DNA from: Acidimicrobiia bacterium
GTDB lineage: Bacteria > Actinomycetota > Acidimicrobiia > Spongiisociales > UBA5794
DNA: 50,619 nucleotides
Direction of reading: 5' to 3'
Assembly: GCA_024762335.1 (NCBI GenBank)
Contig: JANTHO010000012.1
Span: forward strand, 1 to 50,619
Made by a program: the position numbers and the translations under genes. The notes beneath the pieces were generated by a model, which was given only the letters and a program-made list of their open reading frames with translations, had not been told where the DNA came from and searched no databases. Numbering within the stretch: the stretch's first letter is position 1; each line of letters starts with the position of its first letter. Positions 33,901-40,662 of this stretch are shown piece after piece.

Positions 33901-34238
33901 CGGTTGCCACAGCCGCCGAGGAAAAGCCGGAGGAGCAGTACCACCCCACCGGTGCACTCCCCGGCGACATCCTGCCGCACATCCTCACCTCGATGGTGAA
34001 GCGGATCGAGCTGCCGGTCTACGACGCGCTCGAGGACTACGCGAACGAGCGGTTCCAAGGGGGGATTCGGGTGTACGGCCTCGCCGAGGGTGGTGTTGCC
34101 TACGCGACGAGCGGTGGCTACATCGACCATCTCGTTCCAGAGCTCGAAGATCTCAAGGCGAGGATCATCGTCGGCGAGATCGACGTACCCGAGTACGCGG
34201 ATGGCTACCACCCATTCGGCAGTCCGGAAGACGGCTGA
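30960..34238 (+). CDS. BTAD regulator fused to nSTAND ATPase, TM segment and BMP-type sensor domain
   Basis: A 1092-residue four-part protein. Residues 1-95 are an OmpR/SARP-type winged helix (MEFRILGPIEVLDDG; SVQIYVSELRKAF) and about 96-245 a BTAD helical domain, together binding DNA. Residues 262-700 resemble the nSTAND1 ATPase: NPYKGLRAFGEADAADFFGR, Walker A GPSGSGKSS (302-310), Walker B LLVVDQFEELF (about 383-393). A charged coiled stretch (about 680-712) leads to one membrane segment (about 714-737). The external 742-1085 part is a BMP/PnrA-like binding domain (GGGWNDQMMNGLERG; GFIGGTDLPVIREFEAGFVAGV; LTSMVKRIELPVYDAL). BMP proteins bind purine nucleosides in known cases. I infer a one-component sensor linking an external ligand to gene control. 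ATG 30960 is where the winged helix begins; the upstream open frame is not used. Confidence 0.9.
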   Translation: MEFRILGPIEVLDDGVPVDLGAPKQRAVLAVLLLHANEVVSADRLVDLVWGEDPPRTAAHSVQIYVSELRKAFADNGEVIVTRRPGYELRVDPESIDAHRFADLVDKATATLRDGDHAAAGIAAGAALGLWRGSPLVDFVYDDFAQRDIERLEEIHERAVSVLCEARLAQGHPLEAVPMLRDAVRRDPLREEPRRLLMLALFAGGRQAEALREFRDYRTTLANETGLDPSPELLRLEEQILLRDPSLAPTIEEPASVHSAERNPYKGLRAFGEADAADFFGRDALIEELLLAATSPLTAVVGPSGSGKSSAVRAGLIPALSEGALSGSHDWVILTMLPGRHPFAEFDAALRRVSGSPVEATGPDDDESIIRSMLRSFPTESALMLLVVDQFEELFTLTEEITRRAFLRNLVTVIEEPRGRVRIILTVRADFYDRPLLYPEFAKLFTENVVNVIPLTPAGIEAAAVEPAQRVGVGFAPDLLAQLVSDMTDQPGSLPLFQYTLTELFDERNEPVMSLDTYERIGGLTGALSRRADAVYESLDSSVQETAHDVFLRLVKPTEDRYTRRPVPVLDLEAVGDAAAVSAMLTRFGEERLLTFDRDSQTGAATVEVSHEALLEGWGRLAEWLDDARFDLAELDGLMVGAAEWEAVGRDSGYLLTGARLTDYEAWSEATTLTIPPTAAEYLAESTEARRRAEEAEAERIEREEKEARRARTRLWGMLAAVVALIAVVTFVVLTAIADRPPAIAFLFEGPDGGGWNDQMMNGLERGMEDFGLDVSVRTSSGFGAGFELQQLVDAGHDLIINGRASGDMDAALSVETSNPDVMFVHPDVGRTFEIFDPAMIADNPNISFPVFPANEGSFLMGVVAARMTETGVVGFIGGTDLPVIREFEAGFVAGVEYVEEQEGTDIEVIVDYLSVFDMSGFLSPTMAYESARAMHEQGADVVFTAAGQSKYGAQDAAWLTTRETGIQRWHIGVDQDEYAPVATAAEEKPEEQYHPTGALPGDILPHILTSMVKRIELPVYDALEDYANERFQGGIRVYGLAEGGVAYATSGGYIDHLVPELEDLKARIIVGEIDVPEYADGYHPFGSPEDG

Positions 34239-34275
34239 TCCCGGCGGACCGCGGGCCGGCGGCGCCAAGCAGGAT

Positions 34276-34298
34276 GCCGCGAATCCCGAGGTCGCGGC
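34276..34298. terminator. Hairpin between convergent genes
   Basis: GCCGCGA (34276-34282) pairs perfectly with TCGCGGC (34292-34298), between the BTAD-BMP gene and the convergent methyltransferase; its edge touches the methyltransferase stop codon. No T-run. Confidence 0.4.
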
Positions 34299-35059
34299 TA
34301 TCGCTTGCGGGCCTTCCAGATCTCCTCGGCCGGCCAGCGTCTCGCCCACTCGATCGTCACGAACGGGTAGGCCGTCTCGGCGCCCTCGGATGGGCGCAGC
34401 TCGATCAGGTCGATGATCTCGAAGCCGTTGTCGCGCAGCAGGCGGATCCAGTCGCCGTGACCGAGGTGGAATTCGATCCCGTCGTCGTCCGGCCACTCGA
34501 ACCGATGCATCCCGAAGTAGTCGCGGAGCATCGTTCGACCGGCGGGCACGTTCTCGTCGTCTTCGACGAAGAGCATGAGCAGCGTTGAGTTCCCGAGGAA
34601 CACGAGGTCGCCGCCCGGGCGCAGCACCCGGGCCGCTTCCGGAACCCAGCGGTACGGATCCGACCAGATCGCCGCTCCGTATTCGGAGAGGACGACGTCG
34701 AACGACCCGTCGCGAAACGGGAGTTGCTCTGCGATACCGTGGATCAGCGGGAACCTGAGGCCGTGCTCTTCTTGTAGCGCTCTCGCCGTCGCCAGCTGCG
34801 CAGGGGAGTTGTCGAGGCCCACGGGTCGTCCACCGGCCCGCGCAACCCACGCCGAGACGTATGCGGTCCCACAGCCATCTTCGAGCACATCACGACCATC
34901 GAGGTCGGGGAAGAAACCGACATCGCTCTCGGGGATCCCCCAGAGACCCCACGAGGGTTCGGCGGCCCAGTTGCGTTCACCCGCCGGTGCGTACCAGTCG
35001 GCCTGAGCATCCCAGGCGGCCCGATTCGCCGCGACGTAGTCGGGCGTCGGTTCGGTCAG
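34298..35059 (-). CDS. Class I SAM-dependent methyltransferase with CTG start
   Basis: A 253-residue methyltransferase. The N-terminal NRAAWDAQADWYA (residues 11-23), PSWGLWGIPES and motif I VLEDGCGTAYVSAW (about 62-75), then GLDNSPAQLATAR, FDVVLSEYGA and VLRPGGDLVFLGN define the fold. Homologous-looking sequence extends well before the first GTG (at VLEDGCG), and no ATG, GTG or TTG exists in frame between that GTG and an upstream stop. The best start is CTG 35059-35057, which overlaps the upstream gene's TGA in a CTGA, the same geometry as ATGA couplings. Motif I has Asp where family members usually have Leu-Gly (LEDGCG for LELGCG). Substrate unknown. Confidence 0.83.
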   Translation of the reverse strand: MTEPTPDYVAANRAAWDAQADWYAPAGERNWAAEPSWGLWGIPESDVGFFPDLDGRDVLEDGCGTAYVSAWVARAGGRPVGLDNSPAQLATARALQEEHGLRFPLIHGIAEQLPFRDGSFDVVLSEYGAAIWSDPYRWVPEAARVLRPGGDLVFLGNSTLLMLFVEDDENVPAGRTMLRDYFGMHRFEWPDDDGIEFHLGHGDWIRLLRDNGFEIIDLIELRPSEGAETAYPFVTIEWARRWPAEEIWKARKR

Positions 35060-35943
35060 GGGGTGCCGCCGCTCAACCAGCGGACGAAGCCTTCGACGTG
35101 CCCGATCGTCATGGCGGCATCACGATCGCCGGCATCGGTGAGGACTCGCTGATACGCCCCCACCTCCTCCTCCAGCTGCTCGAGGGACCACGGACCGAGA
35201 TCCTTCGCCGCGCCCTTCATCAAGGCCTGAGCATCCTCGACGGTGAAGCGGCCGGACGTGACCTCTCGGCCGACGATCAAGCCGGCGATCCGCTTGTCGT
35301 GCTCCTTGATCTTCAGCAGCTCGCGGACGTCGTCGAGATCGCGCACACCGCCGGCGGCGATGACGTCCTCGTCGACGAGGGATGTTGCGATCCGCAGGGC
35401 TTCGAAGTTGGGGGACTCAGAGAGCGCATCGCGCCCGACCTCGGCGATGAGGTAGGCCGCGGCTCCCGCCGAGGCGAGTTCGATCAGCGTCTCTTCGAGA
35501 TAGCGGCCCGATCCGTGCTGCCACCCCTGTGTCACCAGTTCGAGTTCGTCGTTGACGTCGAGACTGACGGCGATCTTTCCCGGATGCGCCCGGCAGATCT
35601 CCCAGAAGAGCACCTGGTCCGTGACCGCGACTGTTCCCATGACGACCCGCCATGCACCGGCATCGAGCAGACGATCAACTTCGAGATGCGAGCGAACACC
35701 GCCACCGACCTGCAGGGGAACGTCGACTTCGGCGATCATCTCGCGGATGAGCGGCCGGTTCTTGTAGTCGCCGTTGATGGCGGCGTCGAGGTCGACGATG
35801 TGGAGACGGTCGGCGCCCTGTGCGATCCAACCGAGAGATCGGGCGACCGGATCGGCGTCGAGGTAGATGACCTCATCGAGGGTTCCGTGCGGGAGACGGA
35901 CGGCTTTTCCGTCGAGGATATTGACGCGTGCATAGAGTTCCAT
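35056..35943 (-). CDS. HisA/PriA-like TIM-barrel protein with altered catalytic sites
   Basis: A 295-residue (beta/alpha)8 protein related to HisA/PriA, which isomerise ProFAR in histidine synthesis. Shared marks: ILDGKAVRLPHG, RLHIVDLDAA, VPLQVGGGVRS, SLDVND, AAGGVRDLDDV and LIVGRE, including both phosphate-binding loops. By eye alignment to M. tuberculosis PriA, the catalytic Asp11 is Asn here (ARVN) and Asp175 is Glu (AEVGRD), while Asp130 is kept. The C-terminus is about 45 residues longer than usual. It may be a paralogue with another role. A TAGCGT box 6 nt before the ATG suggests a leaderless start; the methyltransferase follows with a 4-nt overlap. Confidence 0.8.
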   Translation of the reverse strand: MELYARVNILDGKAVRLPHGTLDEVIYLDADPVARSLGWIAQGADRLHIVDLDAAINGDYKNRPLIREMIAEVDVPLQVGGGVRSHLEVDRLLDAGAWRVVMGTVAVTDQVLFWEICRAHPGKIAVSLDVNDELELVTQGWQHGSGRYLEETLIELASAGAAAYLIAEVGRDALSESPNFEALRIATSLVDEDVIAAGGVRDLDDVRELLKIKEHDKRIAGLIVGREVTSGRFTVEDAQALMKGAAKDLGPWSLEQLEEEVGAYQRVLTDAGDRDAAMTIGHVEGFVRWLSGGTP

Positions 35944-35949
35944 GCCGCC

Positions 35950-35955
35950 ACGCTA
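35950..35955 (-). promoter_or_regulatory. -10 box for the HisA-like gene
   Basis: TAGCGT on the minus strand, 6 nt before the ATG. Confidence 0.5.
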
Positions 35956-36085
35956 CCAACTCTTGCGGCCCCAGAATCCGGCAATAGGCTTGTCGGCGTG
36001 AAATCCCTCCGGATGATCATGACGTCTCCTCCGGCTTCGGGCTGTGGACGTTGACCGGAAGGCTGTGTTCGATCGGAGGGTCAAG

Positions 36086-36091
36086 TACCGT
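36086..36091 (+). promoter_or_regulatory. -10 box for the third LLM gene
   Basis: TACCGT, 7 nt before ATG 36099; no Shine-Dalgarno. Confidence 0.5.
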
Positions 36092-36098
36092 GGCACCC

Positions 36099-37082
36099 AT
36101 GCGTTATGGAGCTTTCATCCCCCAAGGCTGGCGTCTCGACCTCGTCGGGATCGGCAGGGCAGAACAGTGGCCGACGATGCTGGGCGTCGCGCGAACGATC
36201 GAATCTCACGGCTACGAGTCGGCGTGGGTTTTCGACCACTTCCACACCGTTCCCGTTCCCACCCAGGAGTCCAGCTATGAAGCATGGACGCTGATGGCGG
36301 CCCTGGCCCCGGCGACCGAAACGGTGCGGCTCGGGCAGATGTGCACATCGAACGGGTATCGGAATCCGGCCTACCTCGCAAAGATCGCCGCCGACATCGA
36401 TGTGATTTCGGGCGGCCGACTCGAGATGGGGATCGGGGCGGGGTGGTATGAGCACGAGTATCTGGGTTACGGCTACGAGTTCCCCAAGCCGTCGGTGCGG
36501 ATCGGGCAGCTCGAAGAGGGCGTCGAGATCATGCGGCGAATGTGGTCCGAGGATGAGGTGCATTTCGACGGGCGCTACTACCACCTGGAAGGGGCGATCA
36601 GCCGCCCGAAACCGGTTCAGGGGTCCATACCTGTTTGGGTCGCGGGCGGTGGGGAGAAGCTGACCCTTCGTGTCGCAGCGCGGTTCGCCGACTACACGAA
36701 CTTCGGGTCCTCGGTCGACGAGTTCGTTCACAAGAGCGAGGTGCTCGCCGACCACATGAAAGTCGTTGGACGGGAGTTCGACGAGATCGTTCGGTCGTCG
36801 AACTTCACCATCATCGTCGCCGAGACCGAATCGGCGGTTGCCGAGAAGATCGACGAGTACGTGGCCAGGATCGGATCGGTCGCGGGCGACGACAAGGGTG
36901 AGATCGCTCGCGCCAGCCTCGACCGGCTGGGACTCGTCGGAACTCCCGATCAGATCGTCGAACAGCTCCGTCCGTGGGCGACGGCCGGTATGGCGTACTT
37001 GATCGGCTACTTCCCGGATGCGGCGTACGACACGGCGAGTCTCGACCTCTTCGCGAAGGAAGTGATTCCGGCGCTCCCATGA
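36099..37082 (+). CDS. LLM-class F420-dependent oxidoreductase
   Basis: A 327-residue luciferase-like TIM-barrel oxidoreductase. The N-terminus MRYGAFIPQGWRLDLVG is typical of one F420-dependent subgroup; further motifs are SHGYESAWVFDHFHT, VRLGQMCTSNGYRNPAYLAKIAA, GGRLEMGIGAGWYEHEY and PVWVAGGGEKLTLR. GLVGTPDQIVEQL near the end is also common in the family. Substrate unknown. The start at 36099 is set by the family N-terminus and the TACCGT box; the frame continues 48 nt upstream. Confidence 0.88.
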   Translation: MRYGAFIPQGWRLDLVGIGRAEQWPTMLGVARTIESHGYESAWVFDHFHTVPVPTQESSYEAWTLMAALAPATETVRLGQMCTSNGYRNPAYLAKIAADIDVISGGRLEMGIGAGWYEHEYLGYGYEFPKPSVRIGQLEEGVEIMRRMWSEDEVHFDGRYYHLEGAISRPKPVQGSIPVWVAGGGEKLTLRVAARFADYTNFGSSVDEFVHKSEVLADHMKVVGREFDEIVRSSNFTIIVAETESAVAEKIDEYVARIGSVAGDDKGEIARASLDRLGLVGTPDQIVEQLRPWATAGMAYLIGYFPDAAYDTASLDLFAKEVIPALP

Positions 37083-37115
37083 GCGATTCGTGTGGCCGTG
37101 TGCGCCCGGACTGGG

Positions 37116-37121
37116 TATCGT
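37116..37121 (+). promoter_or_regulatory. -10 box for the cytochrome gene
   Basis: TATCGT, giving a short leader that carries the GGGAGG ribosome-binding site at 37141-37146. Confidence 0.35.
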
Positions 37122-37152
37122 CAGCGGCGACCACGAATCCGGGAGGCAGATG

Positions 37153-37569
37153 ATGCGAAGTCAGATATCGACGGGTCCCTCGCGGATCCGGACCCGTTCG
37201 GCCCTGCTCCTCGGCGGTGTGGTCATCGCCCTGTTCGCTGTAGCGTGCGGTGGCGGATCCAGCTCCAACACGGTACCGGAGAGCTCTGACCCGGCTGTTG
37301 CCCACGGTCAACAGATCACCGGCGAGTCATGCGGCGCCTGTCATGGCACCGACTTCAACGGCGTGAGCGGTCTCGGACCGTCGTTCTTCGACAACGCGTT
37401 CATTCAGAGCCAGAGTGACGCCGACCTCGTTGTGTTCATCAAGGAGGGTCGGCCGAACAACGCACCGGACAACGAGACCGGTGTCGCCATGCCGCCGTTC
37501 GGAGGCAACCCGAGACTCACTGATGACGACCTGAGTGACATCGTGGCATTCCTCAGGACGTTGCAGTAG
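37153..37569 (+). CDS. Membrane-anchored monohaem cytochrome c lipoprotein
   Basis: A 138-residue exported cytochrome. A hydrophobic segment (17-31) ends in a lipobox (VAC32), then a Ser-rich linker. One haem site CGACH has Cys60, Cys63 and His64; Met113 (AMPPFGG) is the likely sixth ligand. It ends with a typical SDIVAFLRTL helix. It should carry electrons outside the membrane in respiration. Two adjacent ATGs (37150, 37153) follow GGGAGG; spacing favours the second. Convergent with the NfnB-like gene, with a long hairpin between. Confidence 0.88.
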   Translation: MRSQISTGPSRIRTRSALLLGGVVIALFAVACGGGSSSNTVPESSDPAVAHGQQITGESCGACHGTDFNGVSGLGPSFFDNAFIQSQSDADLVVFIKEGRPNNAPDNETGVAMPPFGGNPRLTDDDLSDIVAFLRTLQ

Positions 37570-37576
37570 GAGAGAG

Positions 37577-37630
37577 TCAAGAACCAAGAGCTAAGAAGTG
37601 TTCCGTGGGGAATCTTGGCTCTTGGCTCTG
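37577..37630. terminator. Long imperfect hairpin between convergent genes
   Basis: A roughly 20-nt arm around AAGAACCAAGAGCTAAGA (37579-37596) pairs with TCTTGGCTCTTGGCTCT (37613-37629), with a loop of about 15 nt. The stretch is clearly less GC-rich than its surroundings and lies in the 62-nt gap between convergent genes, fitting a bidirectional terminator. Confidence 0.65.
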
Positions 37631-37631
37631 A

Positions 37632-39092
37632 TCACACACCGGCCGTTTCGAGTTCCTCGTTGGCCTCTCTGTCCCAGACGCCCGTCTCGAGGTACTCGTT
37701 GATCGACGCCGCTGCGACCCGTCCCGCGCCCATCGCGAGGATCACGGTCGCTCCGCCGGTGGTGATGTCCCCGCCGGCGAACACGCCGGGCATCGTCGTG
37801 CGGCCCGTCGATTCATCGACCTCGAGCGTGCCCCATCGGGTCTGCTTGAGATGCGGTTCGGTTGCAGGCAGCAGAGGATTGGGGGAGTTGCCGATCGCGA
37901 CGATCACGACATCGGCATCGAGATCGAAGACGTCGCCTTCGATCGGCACCGGTCGGCGGCGGCCCGAATCGTCCGGTTCTCCGAGTTCCATCCGCTGCAG
38001 GCGCACGCCGGTCAGCCATCCATCGTCATCGCCGAGGAGTTCGAGCGGTGAGACGAGGAAGTCGAAGACGATTCCCTCCTCCTTTGCATGGTGGACCTCT
38101 TCGACTCTGGCGGGCATCTCGGCTTCGGTGCGGCGATATGCGACACGAACCTCTTTCGCCCCGAGACGGAGCGGCGTTCGGGCGCTGTCCATGGCCGTGT
38201 TCCCTCCGCCGAAAACGACGACCCGCTTCCCGGTGAGGTCGAGGATCGGGGTCTCCGTGTCCTCGTGGAACGCCCCCATCAGGTTGACGCGTGTGAGGAA
38301 CTCGTTCGCCGAGTACACGCCGATCAGATTCTCGCCTTCGATGTTGAGGAAGCGAGGCAATCCTGCCCCAACCCCTACGAATACGGCGTCGAAGCCCTCT
38401 TCGGTGAGCAGTTCTTCCATGGTGATCGTCCGGCCGATGATCGCGTTCATCTCGAATTCGACGCCGAGCTCCTTGAGGCCGTCGATCTCGGATTGGACGA
38501 TGCTCTTCGGCAGGCGGAACTCGGGGATTCCGTAGATGAGCACTCCGCCCGGCTTGTGAAGCGCCTCGAAAACTCGAACCCGATGGCCACTCTTGGCAAG
38601 GTCGGCTGCACAGGCGAGGCCCGCCGGACCACTTCCGACGATCGCGACGCTTTTGCCGCTCGGTTCGACGTGCTCCACGGGTGGTTCGAGGCCGTAGGTG
38701 CGGATTGTGTCGGCGACGTAGCGTTCGAGATGCCCGATGGCGATCGGCTTGTGCTTCTTATCGAGGACACAGGCGCCTTCACACTGAGCTTCTTGCGGGC
38801 ACACCCGGCCGCAGATCGCCGGGAGCAGACTATCCAGCCGGATCACGTCGGCCGCTCCACGGATGTCGCCCATGGCGACACGGTCGATGAACTGGTCGAT
38901 CTGAATATTCACCGGACATCCGTCGATGCACGTCGGTGTCTTGCAATGCAGACACCGCATGGCCTCGACGGTTGCTTCTTCCGGGGTGAGCCCGATGTTG
39001 ACCTCGTCGAAGCACGCGGCACGCTCGAGCGGATCACGGGCCGGCATCTCGATCCGATCGAGTTTCATGAGTTCTCTACGGGAGACCTTCAT
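37632..39092 (-). CDS. NfnB/SudA-type flavoprotein (GltA-like), large subunit
   Basis: A 486-residue FAD and Fe-S protein related to homotetrameric glutamate synthase (GltA), SudA and NfnB. Cys motifs for two [4Fe-4S] clusters are complete: CLHCKTPTCIDGCPVNI and CGRVCPQEAQCEGACV. Two Rossmann sites follow (VAIVGSGPAGLACA and VVVFGGGNTAMDSA), and FAGGDITTGGATV near the end. Next to the NfnA-like gene it probably forms NADH-dependent ferredoxin:NADP oxidoreductase or a relative. ATG 39092 overlaps the upstream stop by one base (TGATG); an ATG 24 nt earlier is possible. No large glutamate synthase subunit is nearby. Confidence 0.87.
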   Translation of the reverse strand: MKVSRRELMKLDRIEMPARDPLERAACFDEVNIGLTPEEATVEAMRCLHCKTPTCIDGCPVNIQIDQFIDRVAMGDIRGAADVIRLDSLLPAICGRVCPQEAQCEGACVLDKKHKPIAIGHLERYVADTIRTYGLEPPVEHVEPSGKSVAIVGSGPAGLACAADLAKSGHRVRVFEALHKPGGVLIYGIPEFRLPKSIVQSEIDGLKELGVEFEMNAIIGRTITMEELLTEEGFDAVFVGVGAGLPRFLNIEGENLIGVYSANEFLTRVNLMGAFHEDTETPILDLTGKRVVVFGGGNTAMDSARTPLRLGAKEVRVAYRRTEAEMPARVEEVHHAKEEGIVFDFLVSPLELLGDDDGWLTGVRLQRMELGEPDDSGRRRPVPIEGDVFDLDADVVIVAIGNSPNPLLPATEPHLKQTRWGTLEVDESTGRTTMPGVFAGGDITTGGATVILAMGAGRVAAASINEYLETGVWDREANEELETAGV

Positions 39093-39982
39093 CAGGACAT
39101 CGCCCTCCTCGCGCATGCCCCTCTGACCGGCGCGAGCAACTGTTCGTGATGCTCGTGGTCGAGAGACTCGAGGCTGCTCAACTGGCCGGTCTCAAAGGCC
39201 CGGTACGACGTGTTGCGACGTTGGAGCAGTCGGAAGTTGACTTCATGGGCATCGAACTCGGGGCCGTCGACGCATGCGAACTTCGTCTCGCCCCCGACCT
39301 CGACGCGACATCCGCCGCACATACCGGTGCCGTCGACCATGATCGGATTGAGGGACGCCACCGTCTCGATCTCACTCGGTCTGGTGACGTCGGCAACCGC
39401 GCTCATCATCGGAACAGGGCCGATCGTGAACACGACCCCGACCTCCTCGTCGGCGACGACGTCGGCGAGCGCCTCGGTGACGAAACCCATCCTCCCGTAG
39501 GAACCGTCATCGGTGCACGGGATCACTTCGATGTCGTGGGCCCGCAACTCGTTTTCGAGGAGGACGTACTCCTTCGTTCGGCCGCCGATGATGGCGATGA
39601 CTCGATTCCCCTTCGCCGCCAGCGCGCATGCGATGGGATAGGCGATGGCGGTTCCCACGCCTCCCCCCACGACCACGGCGACCCCGTCGTAGCGGTTGAT
39701 CTCGGAGGCCCGGCCGAGCGGTCCGGCGACATCGACGAGGCAATCCCCGGCTTCCAGCTCGCTCATCAGCCGGGTTGTGCGGCCGATCGCCTGCACGAAC
39801 AGGGTGATCGACCCGGCTGCCGGATCGGATTCGGCGATCGTCAACGGGATCCGTTCCCCTTCGGGAGTCACTCGCACGATGACGAACTGACCCGCCCGAT
39901 GCTTCTTCGCGATCTTCGGTGCTTCGACGACGATCCGCCGAACATCCGGGGCAATGGATTCCGCTTCCAGAATGGGATACAT
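39092..39982 (-). CDS. NfnA/SudB-type FAD/NAD-binding subunit
   Basis: A 296-residue ferredoxin-NADP reductase-like protein, in the group often labelled sulfide/dihydroorotate dehydrogenase-like FAD/NAD-binding protein. FAD region: AGQFVIVRV, RIPLTI. NAD region: VAVVVGGGVGTAIAYP. A [2Fe-2S] site reads DGTGMCGGCRV then FACVDGPEFD, with Asp, Cys, Cys and Cys placed as in NfnA. It precedes and overlaps the large subunit gene (TGATG). GGAGGAA lies 5 nt before ATG 39982, fixing this start within a longer open frame. Confidence 0.87.
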   Translation of the reverse strand: MYPILEAESIAPDVRRIVVEAPKIAKKHRAGQFVIVRVTPEGERIPLTIAESDPAAGSITLFVQAIGRTTRLMSELEAGDCLVDVAGPLGRASEINRYDGVAVVVGGGVGTAIAYPIACALAAKGNRVIAIIGGRTKEYVLLENELRAHDIEVIPCTDDGSYGRMGFVTEALADVVADEEVGVVFTIGPVPMMSAVADVTRPSEIETVASLNPIMVDGTGMCGGCRVEVGGETKFACVDGPEFDAHEVNFRLLQRRNTSYRAFETGQLSSLESLDHEHHEQLLAPVRGACARRAMS

Positions 39983-40158
39983 CGCTTCCTCCGAAACGAC
40001 GCCCCGCTGCTCCGAGTGTGTCGGAGGCGAGACTTGTAATGGCTGCATTGCACGCGAGAACCGAAGAATCCGTCCCCGGAGTACGAACGGTAGAGGAATG
40101 ACTGCGATAGAGCCAGATTCACGGCACTTCGACCCTTCACGGGACGCTCCGCAGCCGA

Positions 40159-40164
40159 TACGCT
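40159..40164 (+). promoter_or_regulatory. -10 box for the universal stress protein gene
   Basis: TACGCT; transcription from about 40171 would leave a 20-nt leader with AGGAGG before ATG 40192. Confidence 0.4.
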
Positions 40165-40191
40165 CAAGGGAGAACACAAGGAGGTAGCGAT

Positions 40192-40635
40192 ATGACGACA
40201 TGGGATCCGAAGACCGTTGTGGCGGGTGTAGATGGATCACGTGAGTCGATCGATGCGACCAAAGTTGCCGTCGACCTCGCCCGGTCCCGGTCGGCGAAGT
40301 TGATCATCGTGACCGTCGTCCGACCACCGGAAGGGTGGTGGGGAATCGTCGGTTCACCCCCTACGGCCGAGGCACTGGGCGACTCGCTCACCCAGGCCCA
40401 GCGGGACATTCTCGACCTCGTGCTCCGCTCGGTGAACCTTGGCGACGTCGACTACGAGACACAAGAGGAGATCGGCGAGCCGGCGTCGCGTCTCGTGAGC
40501 GTGTGTGTCGAAACGGACGCCGACTTGCTCGTCGTTGGTCGACGCGGCGCGGGATTGCTTCGCCGTCTCGTCGTCGGATCTGTGGCGAACCACGTCGTGC
40601 AGGAGGCACCGTGCCCCGTGCTGGTCGTGCCGTGA
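40192..40635 (+). CDS. Universal stress protein UspA family
   Basis: A 147-residue cytoplasmic protein of the single-domain Usp family. The N-terminal VVAGVDGSRESIDATK and the C-terminal ATP-binding signature VVGRRGAGLLRRLVVGSVANHVVQ are intact (G-2x-G-9x-G-S pattern), so it likely binds ATP. Role: stress or energy-state adaptation, exact partner unknown. AAGGAGG lies 7-8 nt before the ATG. Convergent with the Bax inhibitor-1 family gene. Confidence 0.9.
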   Translation: MTTWDPKTVVAGVDGSRESIDATKVAVDLARSRSAKLIIVTVVRPPEGWWGIVGSPPTAEALGDSLTQAQRDILDLVLRSVNLGDVDYETQEEIGEPASRLVSVCVETDADLLVVGRRGAGLLRRLVVGSVANHVVQEAPCPVLVVP

Positions 40636-40662
40636 TCCGGCGATGAGCGAGCGGTCGACCCG

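Noticed and set aside
30960-34238. BTAD-BMP fusion as two adjacent genes joined by error
   Set aside because: The frame is continuous, with a membrane segment properly placed between the cytoplasmic ATPase and the BMP domain, and no start signal between them. Sequencing error cannot be wholly excluded.
32100-34850. Minus-strand frames of 445 and 449 codons opposite the BTAD-BMP gene and the methyltransferase
   Set aside because: No domain character, and both overlap genes with clear motifs.
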